A stretch of DNA of 64,000 nucleotides, from NCBI RefSeq assembly GCF_029094545.1, contig NZ_CP117835.1, positions 4,010,001 to 4,074,000 of the forward strand. The letters run 5' to 3'. The translations under genes and the position numbers were made by a program. Below the pieces are notes generated by a model. The model was not told the DNA's origin and did not search any database. It was given only the letters and a program-made list of their open reading frames with translations. Below, piece after piece: positions 8,112 through 16,290 of this stretch. Each line of letters starts with the position of its first letter. The first letter of the stretch is position 1. The DNA is from Alkalihalophilus pseudofirmus (lineage in GTDB: Bacteria > Bacillota > Bacilli > Bacillales > Bacillaceae_D).

Positions 8112-8146
8112 CGAATTCCTCCTCCTCTACTCTGAATCCATGAACG

Positions 8147-8623
8147 CTATTTCTTAGACTCTACTAAGTTGTTGAGCATTTCTTCAATTTTTTCTAAACG
8201 ATCGTTTAATTGTTTATTTTCTTCTTTTATTTCGTCGTATTCAGAAGACGACTGCTCTTGTGAAGAGTCTTCTTCCTTACTCTTATTTTGTTGTTCGTCT
8301 TGGTCTTGGTCCTGTTCTTCATCTTGCTCTTCATTTTTTTTCTTCGGTAAAAATCCTCCGCCGTTCATATACCCGGATGCCGTTTGTCTAAAGCTGTTAA
8401 TTGCTTGCTCCGTTAAAATTTCTTGGGCTGTTCTTTTTAATTCTTTTCCTGCCGACCTCATAACTTCAGACTCACTTAAACTTTTCATTACCTTCTTGCT
8501 TGTACCAGGACTTGATAACAAACCAATTCCTGCTCCGACTACCCCGCCGATCAACGCTAGGTTCATAGAATTCGTTTGGTTGTTTTTCTCTGTGCTTTGT
8601 TTGCTCTCTTCTTTTGTTGTCAT
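8147..8623 (-). CDS. gvpP: Gas vesicle accessory protein GvpP (YtxH-like)
   Basis: 158 residues. At ~22-45 there is a Gly-rich hydrophobic stretch (LALIGGVVGAGIGLLSSPG) similar to that of GvpT, followed by a KVMKSLSE helix. An acidic Gln/Glu/Asp tract leads to a C-terminal coiled coil (EIKEENKQLNDRLEKIEEML) that resembles the GvpT coiled coil. Order gvpA-gvpP-gvpQ-gvpB matches B. megaterium. Membrane or vesicle-surface association is inferred. Confidence 0.83.
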   Translation of the reverse strand: MTTKEESKQSTEKNNQTNSMNLALIGGVVGAGIGLLSSPGTSKKVMKSLSESEVMRSAGKELKRTAQEILTEQAINSFRQTASGYMNGGGFLPKKKNEEQDEEQDQDQDEQQNKSKEEDSSQEQSSSEYDEIKEENKQLNDRLEKIEEMLNNLVESKK

Positions 8624-8676
8624 ATCCTTTCAACCTCTTTTCTTATAAATGTAATAAATTGTATCTTTATATACCT

Positions 8677-8937
8677 TTAGAAACTAAATTGCGGCTGTGT
8701 ATTCTGACCTCTCTCGGGCAGGCCTTCTTCCTCCACTTCATCACGCAATAGCCCTACTGCTTCTGCATAACGCAGCCAAGTGTCCACACTAGCTATCACA
8801 ACCCTCGCTTCAACCGTTAAAATTTCAATTCCAACTAATGAGACTCTGACAAAGGCATCAATAACAATTCCTTTATCTAAGATTCTGTCAATCACTTCTG
8901 CCAGACTTGAACTATCCGTACTTTTTTGAATACTCAT
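8677..8937 (-). CDS. gvpA: Gas vesicle structural protein GvpA (first gene of the cluster)
   Basis: 86 residues with the invariant GvpA core ([38 protein letters not shown]). Its C-terminal tail ([12 protein letters not shown]) differs from the gvpB copy. AGGAGTGAG precedes the ATG. As the first gene of a ~7.8 kb co-directional cluster with short gaps and overlaps it probably leads the main transcript; the ~400 bp upstream holds the promoter region. Confidence 0.95.
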   Translation of the reverse strand: MSIQKSTDSSSLAEVIDRILDKGIVIDAFVRVSLVGIEILTVEARVVIASVDTWLRYAEAVGLLRDEVEEEGLPERGQNTQPQFSF

Positions 8938-9310
8938 CTAGCTCACTCCTTTATGGATTGTTTCTTGCGCTTAATCATAGGCTTGATCATTACCAAACGA
9001 AGAACAACCAAATTCTGTCGGCTACGAGTCTATTCCTTAGAAAATAATGATTAAAACGAGTCTTTAGTATTGTTTAAATTAATTACCAGTATTTTCATTA
9101 GAAACCGGGTTAGTTTTACAACTTTAGCCATCAGGAAATCATACAGGTACTGGTTTTAGCGACATTTTATTAACCTTTCATCTCTTGTTTTGATATATTT
9201 TGAAGCAATGGTGCCAGTCTAATAGATGGTCCTTAAGTCACAAGGATGACATAGAAAATAGTTATTTAAATTCTTACATATAGATAGTTTTTACCTTGCC
9301 TTGTGATAAA
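8938..9310 (-). promoter_or_regulatory. gvp upstream region with an 8-bp direct repeat
   Basis: A 438-bp gene-free stretch separates gvpA from rlmN. The sequence acgagtct occurs at 9024-9031 and again at 9056-9063, a 32-bp period (about three helical turns), 87-126 bp before the gvpA start. On the minus strand two loosely SigB-like pairs can be drawn (GTTTTA...AGGAAT and GTTTCT...GGTAAT), each with 4/6 matches in the -10 half; I do not see a convincing SigA promoter. Positions 9064-9310 hold nothing else I recognise. Confidence 0.35.
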
Positions 9311-9319
9311 CACAAAAAA

Positions 9320-9343
9320 GCGAACCTGTCTAAACAGGTTCGC
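9320..9343 (-). terminator. Intrinsic terminator downstream of rlmN
   Basis: GCGAACCTGT / ACAGGTTCGC, 10-bp stem with a 4-nt loop. On the minus strand it is followed by a run of six T. Confidence 0.9.
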
Positions 9344-9375
9344 AATAAATCTAATCACGTTGATTAAGCATGTAA

Positions 9376-10458
9376 TTATGCTTTAACTTTGGATTTTGAT
9401 TTGTCTTTTTTAATTTGTTTACTTCTTAGCTGGCCACATGCTGCATCAATATCTGTTCCGTGCTCAAGACGAACACCACAGTTAATGCCATTTTTCTTTA
9501 GTTCATCATAGAAGCCTAAAATATCTTCTTTAATGCTTCGTTGATACTGACCATGCTCATCAACTGGGTTGTACGGAATTAAATTGACATACGTTAAATG
9601 ACGTTTATCTTTGAACATTTCTGCAAGCTCTTTTGCATGCTCTCGTTGATCATTGACGCCTTTTAACAAGATATACTCAATCGTAATTTTACGATTTGTT
9701 TTCTCAAGATAATAATCAATAGCTTTCATCAGCTTTTCAATCGGAATCGCTTTGTTGATCTTCATAATCTTCGTTCGCAGCTCGTTATTAGGAGCATGAA
9801 GTGAGATCGCTAAGTTTACTTGCAGCTTAAGGTCTGCAAACTCATAGATCTTATCTGCTAATCCACTTGTAGATACAGTAATATGACGAGCTCCGATAGC
9901 AAGTCCTTTATGGTCTTTCACTACTTCAAGGAAATCAACCATATTGTCAAAGTTATCAAATGGCTCACCAATCCCCATCACAACAATGTGACTGACTCTC
10001 TCGTCTTTCCCAACACTATCTAAGTGATGCTGAACATTCATAATCTGTTCAACGATTTCACCGCTCGATAGATCACGGCTTTTCTTTAACAGGCCGCTCG
10101 CACAGAAACTGCAGCCGATATTACAGCCTACTTGAGTCGTAACACAAACAGACAAACCGTATTTATGCTTCATTAAGACTGTTTCAATTAAGTTGCCGTC
10201 ATACAGTTTGAAGAGGAATTTAATGGTACCGTCACTAGATTCCTGTTTCACATGCTCTGTTAAAGTAGAAATTACAAAATTCTCTCTTAAAAGCTCTAGA
10301 CAGTCTTTATTTACATTATTCATCTCATCAAAGCTTTTCACACGTTTTCTATATAACCAGTCCCAAACTTGAGTCGCACGGAATTTCTTATGTCCACGCT
10401 CCATCAGCCATTCAGTCAACTGATCCATCGTTAAACCGTAAATGGATTCTTTATGCAT
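9376..10458 (-). CDS. rlmN: RlmN-family radical-SAM 23S rRNA adenine C2-methyltransferase
   Basis: 360 residues. It contains the radical-SAM CxxxCxxC motif (C112, C116, C119 in GCNIGCSFC), an upstream Cys at 105 (SVCVTTQVG) and a C-terminal Cys at 341 ([10 protein letters not shown]), the two residues that serve the RlmN/Cfr methylation mechanism. [11 protein letters not shown] and ISLHAPN are typical of RlmN. The Lys/Ser-rich tail is unusual. The enzyme methylates C2 of A2503 in 23S rRNA (and tRNA A37 in RlmN proper). It stands alone, away from the rsmB-prpC-prkC context where Bacillus rlmN is normally found, so it may be a second paralog; a Cfr-like C8 specificity is less likely from the motifs. 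Confidence 0.85.
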   Translation of the reverse strand: MHKESIYGLTMDQLTEWLMERGHKKFRATQVWDWLYRKRVKSFDEMNNVNKDCLELLRENFVISTLTEHVKQESSDGTIKFLFKLYDGNLIETVLMKHKYGLSVCVTTQVGCNIGCSFCASGLLKKSRDLSSGEIVEQIMNVQHHLDSVGKDERVSHIVVMGIGEPFDNFDNMVDFLEVVKDHKGLAIGARHITVSTSGLADKIYEFADLKLQVNLAISLHAPNNELRTKIMKINKAIPIEKLMKAIDYYLEKTNRKITIEYILLKGVNDQREHAKELAEMFKDKRHLTYVNLIPYNPVDEHGQYQRSIKEDILGFYDELKKNGINCGVRLEHGTDIDAACGQLRSKQIKKDKSKSKVKA

Positions 10459-10611
10459 GTAAAACCCTCATTTCAATTTATATATTTCCCAAAGTCTAAG
10501 TGACATCTATTATAAGCCAGTGTATACACAATGTTGCATCTCTTCATTGTCCCATATCTAGAGAACACCCTCAACCATCGTGCCCTAAAAAGACACACTA
10601 TAACCCATTAT

Positions 10612-10640
10612 AAGGATTGCCAAAGTACTTGACAATCCTT
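10612..10640 (-). terminator. Possible terminator of the histidine kinase gene
   Basis: AAGGATTG / CAATCCTT with a 13-nt loop; the following minus-strand sequence is only weakly T-rich, so confidence is limited. Confidence 0.4.
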
Positions 10641-10663
10641 AATGCTGTGTCTCTATATGGAAA

Positions 10664-12196
10664 TTACATACGTTCCCCGTTATGCCTAGGGAGAGTAAGG
10701 GTGACGACAACTCCGGATTCTTCCCGATTTTTAATTGAAAGAGAACCTTCATGCTCTTTCATAATTGAGGATGAGATCATCAACCCAAGCCCAGTTCCTG
10801 TTTCCTTTGTTGTATAAAAAGGAGAACCAATTTCACATAGCATCTCACTAGGGATCGGAGGACCGTCATTTTCAATATGAATACATACCTGATCTTTAAT
10901 AGTGGATAATGTAATCTCAATGCATCCTTTATATTCTATCGCTTCAATCGCATTTTTAAACACATTAATCAGCACTTGCTTTAATCGATTATAATCTCCG
11001 TAGATAAGAGGGGTATGATTATTATTCCAGTTCACATTAATCTTTTGATTCATACAAATTGATTCAAATAACAAGATCACTTCTTCGATCAATTCTTTAA
11101 TAGAAATAGGTGCCAGCTCTGCTGCACGAGGTTTTGCAAGAATTAATAACTCCTCGACAATTCCATCCATCCGCTTCAATTCAGCCTGCATCATCTCTTT
11201 ATGATGAGAGTTTTCCATTAACTGTGTAAATCCTGACAACACTGTAATTGGATTACGGATCTCATGAGCAATGCCAGCTGCTAGTTCTCCGACTACCTTC
11301 AGCTTCTCAGATTGTCTTAACTGAGCTTCTGTGCGCTTACGTTCAGAAATATCCCAGATCATCATTAAATAAGCGACAATTTTTCCGTTTGTATCTTTAA
11401 TATAGGAAATGGCAATGGCTACTGATAATGGCTTGCCTTCCCTAGATTTATGTATCATCTCAAGCTCAGAGGTTGCTTCCCATTGCGGCGGAATAAACTC
11501 ATTAATATGATAACCAACCAGCTCCTCATACTCCCACCCGTATAAAGAACTAAATGCCTCGTTTACGTTTATAATCTTTCCATTTGAATCATAAACAACA
11601 ATAGCCTCACTCGTTTGTGTAAAGAAAGCATCCAGATAATTCTCAGTCGACGCAAGCTTCTCCTTCGCCTGCTTCTCTCCTAACCTAGCCTTCACCCATA
11701 AGCTTTTTGTAAATTTAATATGAAATAAAAAGAACATCATAATAATGATCGACAAGGCGATAATATAAGCAATATCAACGGGCTCAACGGTAGTAAATAT
11801 CTCTTCAAACGAAAAATAAAAAAAGTATGTTAACGAAAAGATCGCCAGTACACCTGAGAAGATCGTTACGCCGTAATGCTGGTATAGGGATGTAATAATA
11901 ATTCCAAGCAAGATATAAATATAGTTTACTAAATACGGAAACTCGACATTCAGTACAAATAAGTAGAAGAACATCGTAAAGGAGATAATATACATCATCC
12001 AATATTCATTTTTAAGCAGCTTTCTAATAATCATTAATCCAACTAATAAAGAAAAGCCGACTGGAGGCCATTTAGATGAATAGACTGGATCAAATATGAA
12101 GACGGCCATCGTCAACGCATATGAGAGCCACAATACAATGATCATTAATCGATTTCGTTTCTTTATAAAGGACTTAATATCCGTCTCTACTCCCAT
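10664..12196 (-). CDS. Membrane PAS histidine kinase (sporulation-kinase type, orphan)
   Basis: 510 residues. Five or six hydrophobic segments span residues ~15-165, followed by a linker helix, a PAS domain (~185-285, ending WDISERK), a HisKA domain with AAGIAHEIRNP (phospho-acceptor His about residue 311), and a HATPase domain (NVFKNAIEAI N-box, GTGLGL G2-box). The layout matches Kin-type phosphorelay kinases feeding Spo0F. No response regulator is adjacent, as usual for such kinases. ATG 12196 chosen (TGAGG 5 nt upstream) over GTG 12211. The signal sensed cannot be read from sequence. Confidence 0.83.
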   Translation of the reverse strand: MGVETDIKSFIKKRNRLMIIVLWLSYALTMAVFIFDPVYSSKWPPVGFSLLVGLMIIRKLLKNEYWMMYIISFTMFFYLFVLNVEFPYLVNYIYILLGIIITSLYQHYGVTIFSGVLAIFSLTYFFYFSFEEIFTTVEPVDIAYIIALSIIIMMFFLFHIKFTKSLWVKARLGEKQAKEKLASTENYLDAFFTQTSEAIVVYDSNGKIINVNEAFSSLYGWEYEELVGYHINEFIPPQWEATSELEMIHKSREGKPLSVAIAISYIKDTNGKIVAYLMMIWDISERKRTEAQLRQSEKLKVVGELAAGIAHEIRNPITVLSGFTQLMENSHHKEMMQAELKRMDGIVEELLILAKPRAAELAPISIKELIEEVILLFESICMNQKINVNWNNNHTPLIYGDYNRLKQVLINVFKNAIEAIEYKGCIEITLSTIKDQVCIHIENDGPPIPSEMLCEIGSPFYTTKETGTGLGLMISSSIMKEHEGSLSIKNREESGVVVTLTLPRHNGERM

Positions 12197-12292
12197 ACGT
12201 TCCTCACCCACTCTGCCTAATCAGGTCTTACCTACTACTTAAAATACCATAAATTAGTACAAAATTACATACATAGTTAATAGGTAAGGAAG

Positions 12293-12309
12293 ATAGGTAT
12301 AAGGAACTT
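12293..12309. repeat. Outer inverted repeat, left arm
   Basis: GATAGGTATAAGGAACTT here is found inverted, with one base less, at 14268-14285 on the other side of the IS-bearing repeat (arms nearly 18 bp). It may mark the outer border of an older inserted element. Confidence 0.45.
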
Positions 12310-12405
12310 CCTGTACACCCCAATCGATAGTTAATCATATGGGCAGTTAATATCTTTAAAATAAACTATGATGTTGGCACAAAAATATTAATGCGGTCTA
12401 TGTAT

Positions 12406-12739
12406 ACCGCTCCTGAAATATACTTCGCTTTTCGCGGGGAGCCAGTGAGCTTCCTCGGACTAAAGCCCTGTGGGATCTCACTCCTGCTCTAGTAACCGCA
12501 GAAGTCTCCGTATATTTCATCCGCTGGGTTACTGCTTTGAGTGATTAATAAATGGAGTGTTTTAGTTATTGTTCAGTTCAAGTTATAAAAGCTGAAATCC
12601 GCGACCTCGTTTACTAATGTCATTGAACTGCTGCTTATTATGAGGGAGCAATTTCACAACATCCCCCCTCCGTTGATTGGAGCGGAAGACACCGACTCCA
12701 GCGGGATGTGCGTGACCAGGGAGACCCCACAGGACAAAT
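12406..12739. repeat. Long palindromic intergenic repeat, copy 1, left part
   Basis: Two modules. The first starts at CCGCTCCTGAAATATACTTC and contains cctcgg...gtgggatctca and ends near CATCCGCTGGGTTA. The second begins around cctcgtttactaatg and runs through ctccgttgattggagcggaag to the IS insertion point. Both modules recur, with substitutions, in copies at 45.5 kb and 53.7-56.0 kb. No coding capacity is evident. The module-1 end motif (23 bp, 12509-12531) recurs exactly at 14295-14317. Confidence 0.8.
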
Positions 12740-12769
12740 TGCACTGGACCCATAAAGTTGGACACTTTT

Positions 12770-13582
12770 TTAAGCAGCTTTTTGGGTACTGAGTCGATAA
12801 GCTACTGGACTTTTCCGGTTCAATCTTGATTTAATTCTCACATGGTTGTAGTAATAGATGTATTGTTCTAACTCTTCTTTGAAGTGTTCAATACTATCAA
12901 ATTCGTTTAAATAAAGGAACTCCGATTTCAGGATTCCAAAAAAGTTTTCCATGACAGAATTATCGTGACAGTTGCCTTTTCGAGACATACTTTGTGTGAT
13001 GTTATGTTCTTTCAGTTTCCTTACGTAAGGGGCCATTCGATAGTGCCAACCTTGATCAGAATGAATCAAGAGATCATCGCCTTTATTTAGGTGCTTTAAC
13101 CCTTGGTCCAACATCGTATCGACCAAATCATACGTTGGTCTTGATTGGAGCGTATAGGTTATCAGTTCGCCGTTAAACAGGTCAAATAGTGGAGACAGAT
13201 AGAGCTTCTGTCCAAACAATTTAAATTCCGTAATGTCTGTCACCCACTTTTGATTAGGCTTCTCGGCTCTAAAGTTACGGTTTAGGATGTTTGGAGCTGC
13301 TTTTCCAACTTCTCCTTTATATGATTTGTATTTTTTCATTCGTACAAGGCATTTAAGCCCTAGGTCTCTCATCATTCGAAGCACTTTCTTTTTGTTAATC
13401 GCATATCCCTTTTCCTGAAGGAGGTCTGTAATACGACGATAGCCATATCGACCAAAGTGCTTATGGTAAATGAATGCAATTCTTCTTTTCCATTTTCGAT
13501 CAGGATCTGGCTGGCTCCATTTTTTAACAAGGTTATAGTAAGTGCTTCTAGGCATCTTGGCTATTTTCAACATTCGACTCAC
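12770..13582 (-). CDS. IS3-family transposase OrfB (DDE integrase core)
   Basis: 270 residues: an HTH_21-like N-terminus (YRRITDLLQEKGYAI) then a retroviral-type integrase core, with catalytic acidic residues in WVTDITEFK, LIHSDQGWHY and MENFFGILKSE (DDE). It ends with the HVRIKSRLNRKSPV motif common in IS3 OrfB. The first codon is GTG; the frame is open upstream to the slippery site, so the active transposase is most likely an OrfAB frameshift fusion. Identical in protein sequence to copy 2. Confidence 0.95.
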   Translation of the reverse strand: MSRMLKIAKMPRSTYYNLVKKWSQPDPDRKWKRRIAFIYHKHFGRYGYRRITDLLQEKGYAINKKKVLRMMRDLGLKCLVRMKKYKSYKGEVGKAAPNILNRNFRAEKPNQKWVTDITEFKLFGQKLYLSPLFDLFNGELITYTLQSRPTYDLVDTMLDQGLKHLNKGDDLLIHSDQGWHYRMAPYVRKLKEHNITQSMSRKGNCHDNSVMENFFGILKSEFLYLNEFDSIEHFKEELEQYIYYYNHVRIKSRLNRKSPVAYRLSTQKAA

Positions 13583-13608
13583 CGGGAATTCGTTCCTTAG
13601 TTCATATA

Positions 13609-14124
13609 CTACTTTCGCTTTGATTTTGTTGGTGATTGTTCTTCCTGAACTAAGGCTTTCAGCTTTTTTAAATACGCATTCTCCATACGAAGGTATTCCA
13701 GCTCTTTTTTCAACTCTTCTACCGATGGGTTTGAAGAGTTGTTGCCCTTATTTTTATTCTGATTAACAGTCATTGTAGATAGCCCCTTTTCTCTTAGTTC
13801 AAAGGCATCTTCTCCAGCTGTTTCCCACTTTTTCTTCCATCTGCGAAGCATACATGGAACGGGGATATGAAAAATGGCTGATGCCTCTCGAATGGAGTAA
13901 TTCTCTTCGGTCATAAATTGAATTACTTTCAGTTTAAAGGCAGTTGAGTAGTTTGTATAGGGGAAGGCAAAAGCTTGATCCCCATGATAGCGAACTAACA
14001 TCACCCAATATCGCAGCGTCGAATCATCTACGCCCACTTGATTTGCAAGTTCTCGATAACTGATGATTTCATTTAGATAACGTTTAGCCGCTTGAAGTTT
14101 ATATTCCTTGGTGAACGTGGTCAT
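13609..14124 (-). CDS. IS3-family OrfA (helix-turn-helix)
   Basis: 171 residues from ATG 14124 (AGGAGG 11 nt upstream; a GTG at 14136 overlaps that site). Two HTH repeats are visible (ISYRELANQVGVDDSTLRYW and YSIREASAIFHIP), and a leucine-rich C-terminal helix (LKKELEYLRMENAYLKKLK), as in IS150-group OrfA. It binds the IS ends. It differs from copy 2 by two residues (Ala/Thr swaps near residue 60). Confidence 0.93.
   Translation of the reverse strand: MTTFTKEYKLQAAKRYLNEIISYRELANQVGVDDSTLRYWVMLVRYHGDQAFAFPYTNYSTAFKLKVIQFMTEENYSIREASAIFHIPVPCMLRRWKKKWETAGEDAFELREKGLSTMTVNQNKNKGNNSSNPSVEELKKELEYLRMENAYLKKLKALVQEEQSPTKSKRK
13663..13669 (-). other. Slippery heptamer A_AAA_AAG for programmed -1 frameshift (copy 1)
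   Basis: In the OrfA frame the codons read ..A AAA AAG; slipping back one base enters the OrfB frame, which is open from there on. This is the standard IS3-family way to make the OrfAB transposase. Confidence 0.8.
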
Positions 14125-14180
14125 TGATGAAGGCACCTCCTATTGTTGATTGAGGTGTCCAACAATAGGGGTGCAGTACA

Positions 14181-14250
14181 AAATGCGACGAGGAGGCTCC
14201 CGGACCGCCCGCGGAAAGCGTGTGTCTGCAGCGGAGATCAACAACTACTA
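14181..14250. repeat. Long palindromic intergenic repeat, copy 1, right part
   Basis: Continues directly from the left part if the IS and one TSD are removed: GCGACGAGGAGGCTCCC, then a GC-rich block with CGCCCGCGGAAAGCG, ending with ATCAACAACTACT. The inverted outer arm AAGTTCCTTATACC lies just beyond (14268-14281). Confidence 0.8.
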
Positions 14251-14381
14251 TAAGATGGGTCTTTTTTAAGTTCCTTATACCATCTATGAGAATTCGTATA
14301 TTTCATCCGCTGGGTTATGTTTTGCTCTAAAATGTAGGCGAGAATTGGGGTAGAATTAGCTCAATTAAATAGTAAAGAAAA

Positions 14382-14404
14382 AAAGCACCTGGCAAAGGTG
14401 CTTT
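14382..14404 (-). terminator. Intrinsic terminator of the PfpI-family gene
   Basis: AAAGCACCT / AGGTGCTTT with a 5-nt loop, followed on the minus strand by a T-rich run. Confidence 0.85.
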
Positions 14405-14429
14405 CTCACTGACCCTCTTTAGCAGATCA

Positions 14430-14951
14430 TTATGACTCGAGAACTTTAATGAATTCTCTCATGTAATCGGGGAGGTCTGGCGGGCGGCGGCTGGATACGA
14501 TGTTGCCGTCTACAACAACTGGCTTATCAACCCAAGTGGCCCCGGCATTCATCATGTCATCTTTAATTCCAGGAGTACTTGTCACCGTCTTGCCTTCAAG
14601 GATTTTCGCTGAGATCAAAACCCAGCCAGCATGGCAAATTTGCCCGATCGGCTTGTTCTGGTCATTTAACGTACGAACCATATTCAACACGGAATCAAAT
14701 CTTCTTAATAAGTCAGGAGACCAGCCCCCTGGCACTAAGATCGCGTCATACTCTTCTGGATTGATTTCTTCAAATGAGTACTCTGAAACAATCGGCACCC
14801 CGTATTTTCCGATATACGTCTCATTGGCTTTTTCACCGGCAATATGCACCTCTGCACCCTCTTCACGCAAGCGCAGAACAGGATACCATAATTCCAGATC
14901 TTCAAAATCCTTACTGACAATTTGAATGACTTTCTTACCTTCTAGCCTCAT
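14430..14951 (-). CDS. DJ-1/PfpI family protein (type 1 glutamine amidotransferase-like)
   Basis: 173 residues with the nucleophile elbow QICHAGW (Cys106-His107) and a conserved Glu near residue 17 (DFEDLE), the DJ-1/PfpI arrangement, in the branch of YraA/YfkM-like bacterial stress proteins. Family members are reported as deglycases, glyoxalases or chaperone-like stress proteins; the substrate here cannot be read. AGGAGGCG-type ribosome binding sequence lies upstream. Co-directional with the pirin gene 120 bp upstream, but probably its own unit. Confidence 0.85.
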   Translation of the reverse strand: MRLEGKKVIQIVSKDFEDLELWYPVLRLREEGAEVHIAGEKANETYIGKYGVPIVSEYSFEEINPEEYDAILVPGGWSPDLLRRFDSVLNMVRTLNDQNKPIGQICHAGWVLISAKILEGKTVTSTPGIKDDMMNAGATWVDKPVVVDGNIVSSRRPPDLPDYMREFIKVLES

Positions 14952-15072
14952 TATTAGTACGCCTCCTTTATAAGAGCAGTGTTCTTCCCTGCCTTTATCG
15001 TGACAGAATCATTTAGTTGATGCAAACACTCAGAGCATCATCTCTCGCTGCATAGGGATAAACTATAGAGAT

Positions 15073-15930
15073 TTACTGAGAAGACGGGCCAAATCGTCCC
15101 ATTCTGAAGTCATTAAAGGCTTCATGAATTTCATCTTCTGTATTCATTACAAACGGCCCGCGAGCCACTACAGTCTCATTAATCGGCTTGCCTGTATAAA
15201 TGAGCATTCTTGATCTCTCATTTGCCTTAATATGCAAATGATCAAACGCATCATTACTTGCCTCTTTTTGATAAGATAACAGTCCAGCTTCCGTTTTTCC
15301 TAGTGTTACCTTATCAGCAAAAGTCATTTCTCCTTGGAGCATATAAATATGGCCGTTGTGATTTTGGGGGAGCTTCAGGGAGTAGCACTCTCCTTCTTTT
15401 AAAAAAAGCTCAAACATATTAATCGGCACTAATGAATCCATCGGCCCTTTAACCCCTTCTGCTTCTCCTGAATAAATGCGCAGATAACCACCGTCGATTT
15501 CTACTTTAGGAGCGTCTTCAACCAGTACATTTTGGTATGATGATTCCGTTCCTTTTAACGCTTTAGGCAGATTAAGCCACAGCTGCAGCGTGTGAATAAG
15601 ATCATCATCCACTGCTTCTTCAGCATGGCGCGCCCCGCTCCCAGCATTCATGTACTGTACATCACCTGCATAAAGCACTGAATGGCCTCCATTATTATCT
15701 GTATGTTCTAACCTGCCATCAATAACATAAGTGATCGTCTGAAACCCTCGGTGCGGATGATCCGAGAACGTCCCTCGCTTAAACCAATCATCAGCCATTA
15801 AGATAAAAGGATCATACTCTGTCATCTTATCCGGCGGGAGAACCCAGCCTTGCTGGACATGCGGATATCCATTCTTATTGTATTTCACCTTCCAATGATC
15901 ACGTATCACACGTTCACCTTCTGTACCCAT
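15073..15930 (-). CDS. Pirin family protein
   Basis: 285 residues, bicupin. The first cupin has HPHRGFQTITYVIDG and EHTDNNGGHSVL with GDVQYMNAGSGARHAEE, i.e. the His/Glu metal ligands of pirins; the second cupin is near 170-260. ATG 15930 is chosen since GGAGG lies 9 nt upstream; an upstream extension to 15987 has no ribosome binding site. Some pirins have quercetin 2,3-dioxygenase activity and others act in redox response; function here is unassigned. Confidence 0.88.
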   Translation of the reverse strand: MGTEGERVIRDHWKVKYNKNGYPHVQQGWVLPPDKMTEYDPFILMADDWFKRGTFSDHPHRGFQTITYVIDGRLEHTDNNGGHSVLYAGDVQYMNAGSGARHAEEAVDDDLIHTLQLWLNLPKALKGTESSYQNVLVEDAPKVEIDGGYLRIYSGEAEGVKGPMDSLVPINMFELFLKEGECYSLKLPQNHNGHIYMLQGEMTFADKVTLGKTEAGLLSYQKEASNDAFDHLHIKANERSRMLIYTGKPINETVVARGPFVMNTEDEIHEAFNDFRMGRFGPSSQ

Positions 15931-16137
15931 TGCAAGACACCTCCAGTTATTTGCTTCTATTAGCATACATAGATTAACCAATTCCATACAACGATTTAGC
16001 TTGGCTTTGGAAAAGAAGAAATTTGTCGAGCGAAAAAACTTTATCTTTAATTCAAAATAAATATAATAGAATTATAGGTCTTTATACATATAATAAATTA
16101 CCCACCAACGCATATAATGACCTATGCACAATGCTTC

Positions 16138-16213
16138 AAAGGTAAGCTATGAAGTATAACCTTTATATGGACACTTGGGTTATATGGAGCCAGTAGTGTA
16201 ACCGGACCTCTTT
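16138..16213 (+). ncRNA. Structured leader RNA unit A (candidate aptamer)
   Basis: First of two 78-nt-period repeats in the leader of the Thr-rich gene. Helix P2 pairs ATAACC (16156-16161) with GGTTAT (16178-16183). A closing helix pairs AAAGGT (16138-16143) with ACCTcTTT (16206-16213). Conserved unpaired blocks are GCTATGAAGT, TGGACACTTG and ATGGAGC(C/T)AGTAGTGTAACCG. The P2 arms differ between the two units by a compensatory A-U to G-C change, which argues for RNA structure. I do not recognise it as a known riboswitch class. A TATAAT at 16113-16118 could be its -10 box. Confidence 0.6.
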
Positions 16214-16290
16214 AATTAGGGGTGCTATGAAGTATAGTCTTTACTTGGACACTTGGGCTATATGGAGCTAGTAGTGTAACCGACCCTCTT
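16214..16290 (+). ncRNA. Structured leader RNA unit B (candidate aptamer)
   Basis: Second repeat. P2 is ATAGTC (16234-16239) with GGCTAT (16256-16261), the compensated version of unit A. The closing helix uses GGGGT (~16219-16223) with ACCCT (16283-16287). The 3' side of that closing helix overlaps the strand CCTCTTA (16285-16291) that can instead pair with the ribosome binding site, giving a plausible switch. Confidence 0.6.

Larger units (their letters stand above)
12740..14180 (-). mobile_element. IS3-family (IS150-group) insertion sequence, copy 1
   Basis: 1441 bp, bounded by TGTACTGCACCCC... and ...TGCA with ~26-bp imperfect terminal inverted repeats (21 of 26 match, ending GTTGGACAC). 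It is flanked by a 4-bp direct duplication AAAT (12736-12739 and 14181-14184). It carries orfA and orfB in the usual IS3 arrangement and has the same length as copy 2 at 45697. Few substitutions separate the two copies, so both moved recently. It interrupts the palindromic repeat between its CACAGGA and GCGACGAGG parts. Confidence 0.95.

Noticed and set aside
8169-8648. Cys/Ser/Phe-rich frame opposite gvpP
   Set aside because: Antisense shadow of the acidic gvpP tail; no start signals.
16146-16290. Identity of the tandem RNA as a c-di-GMP-I or purine riboswitch
   Set aside because: The core motifs of those classes (for example the GGGACGCAAAGC and TATAA..CCTAAT signatures) are not found.
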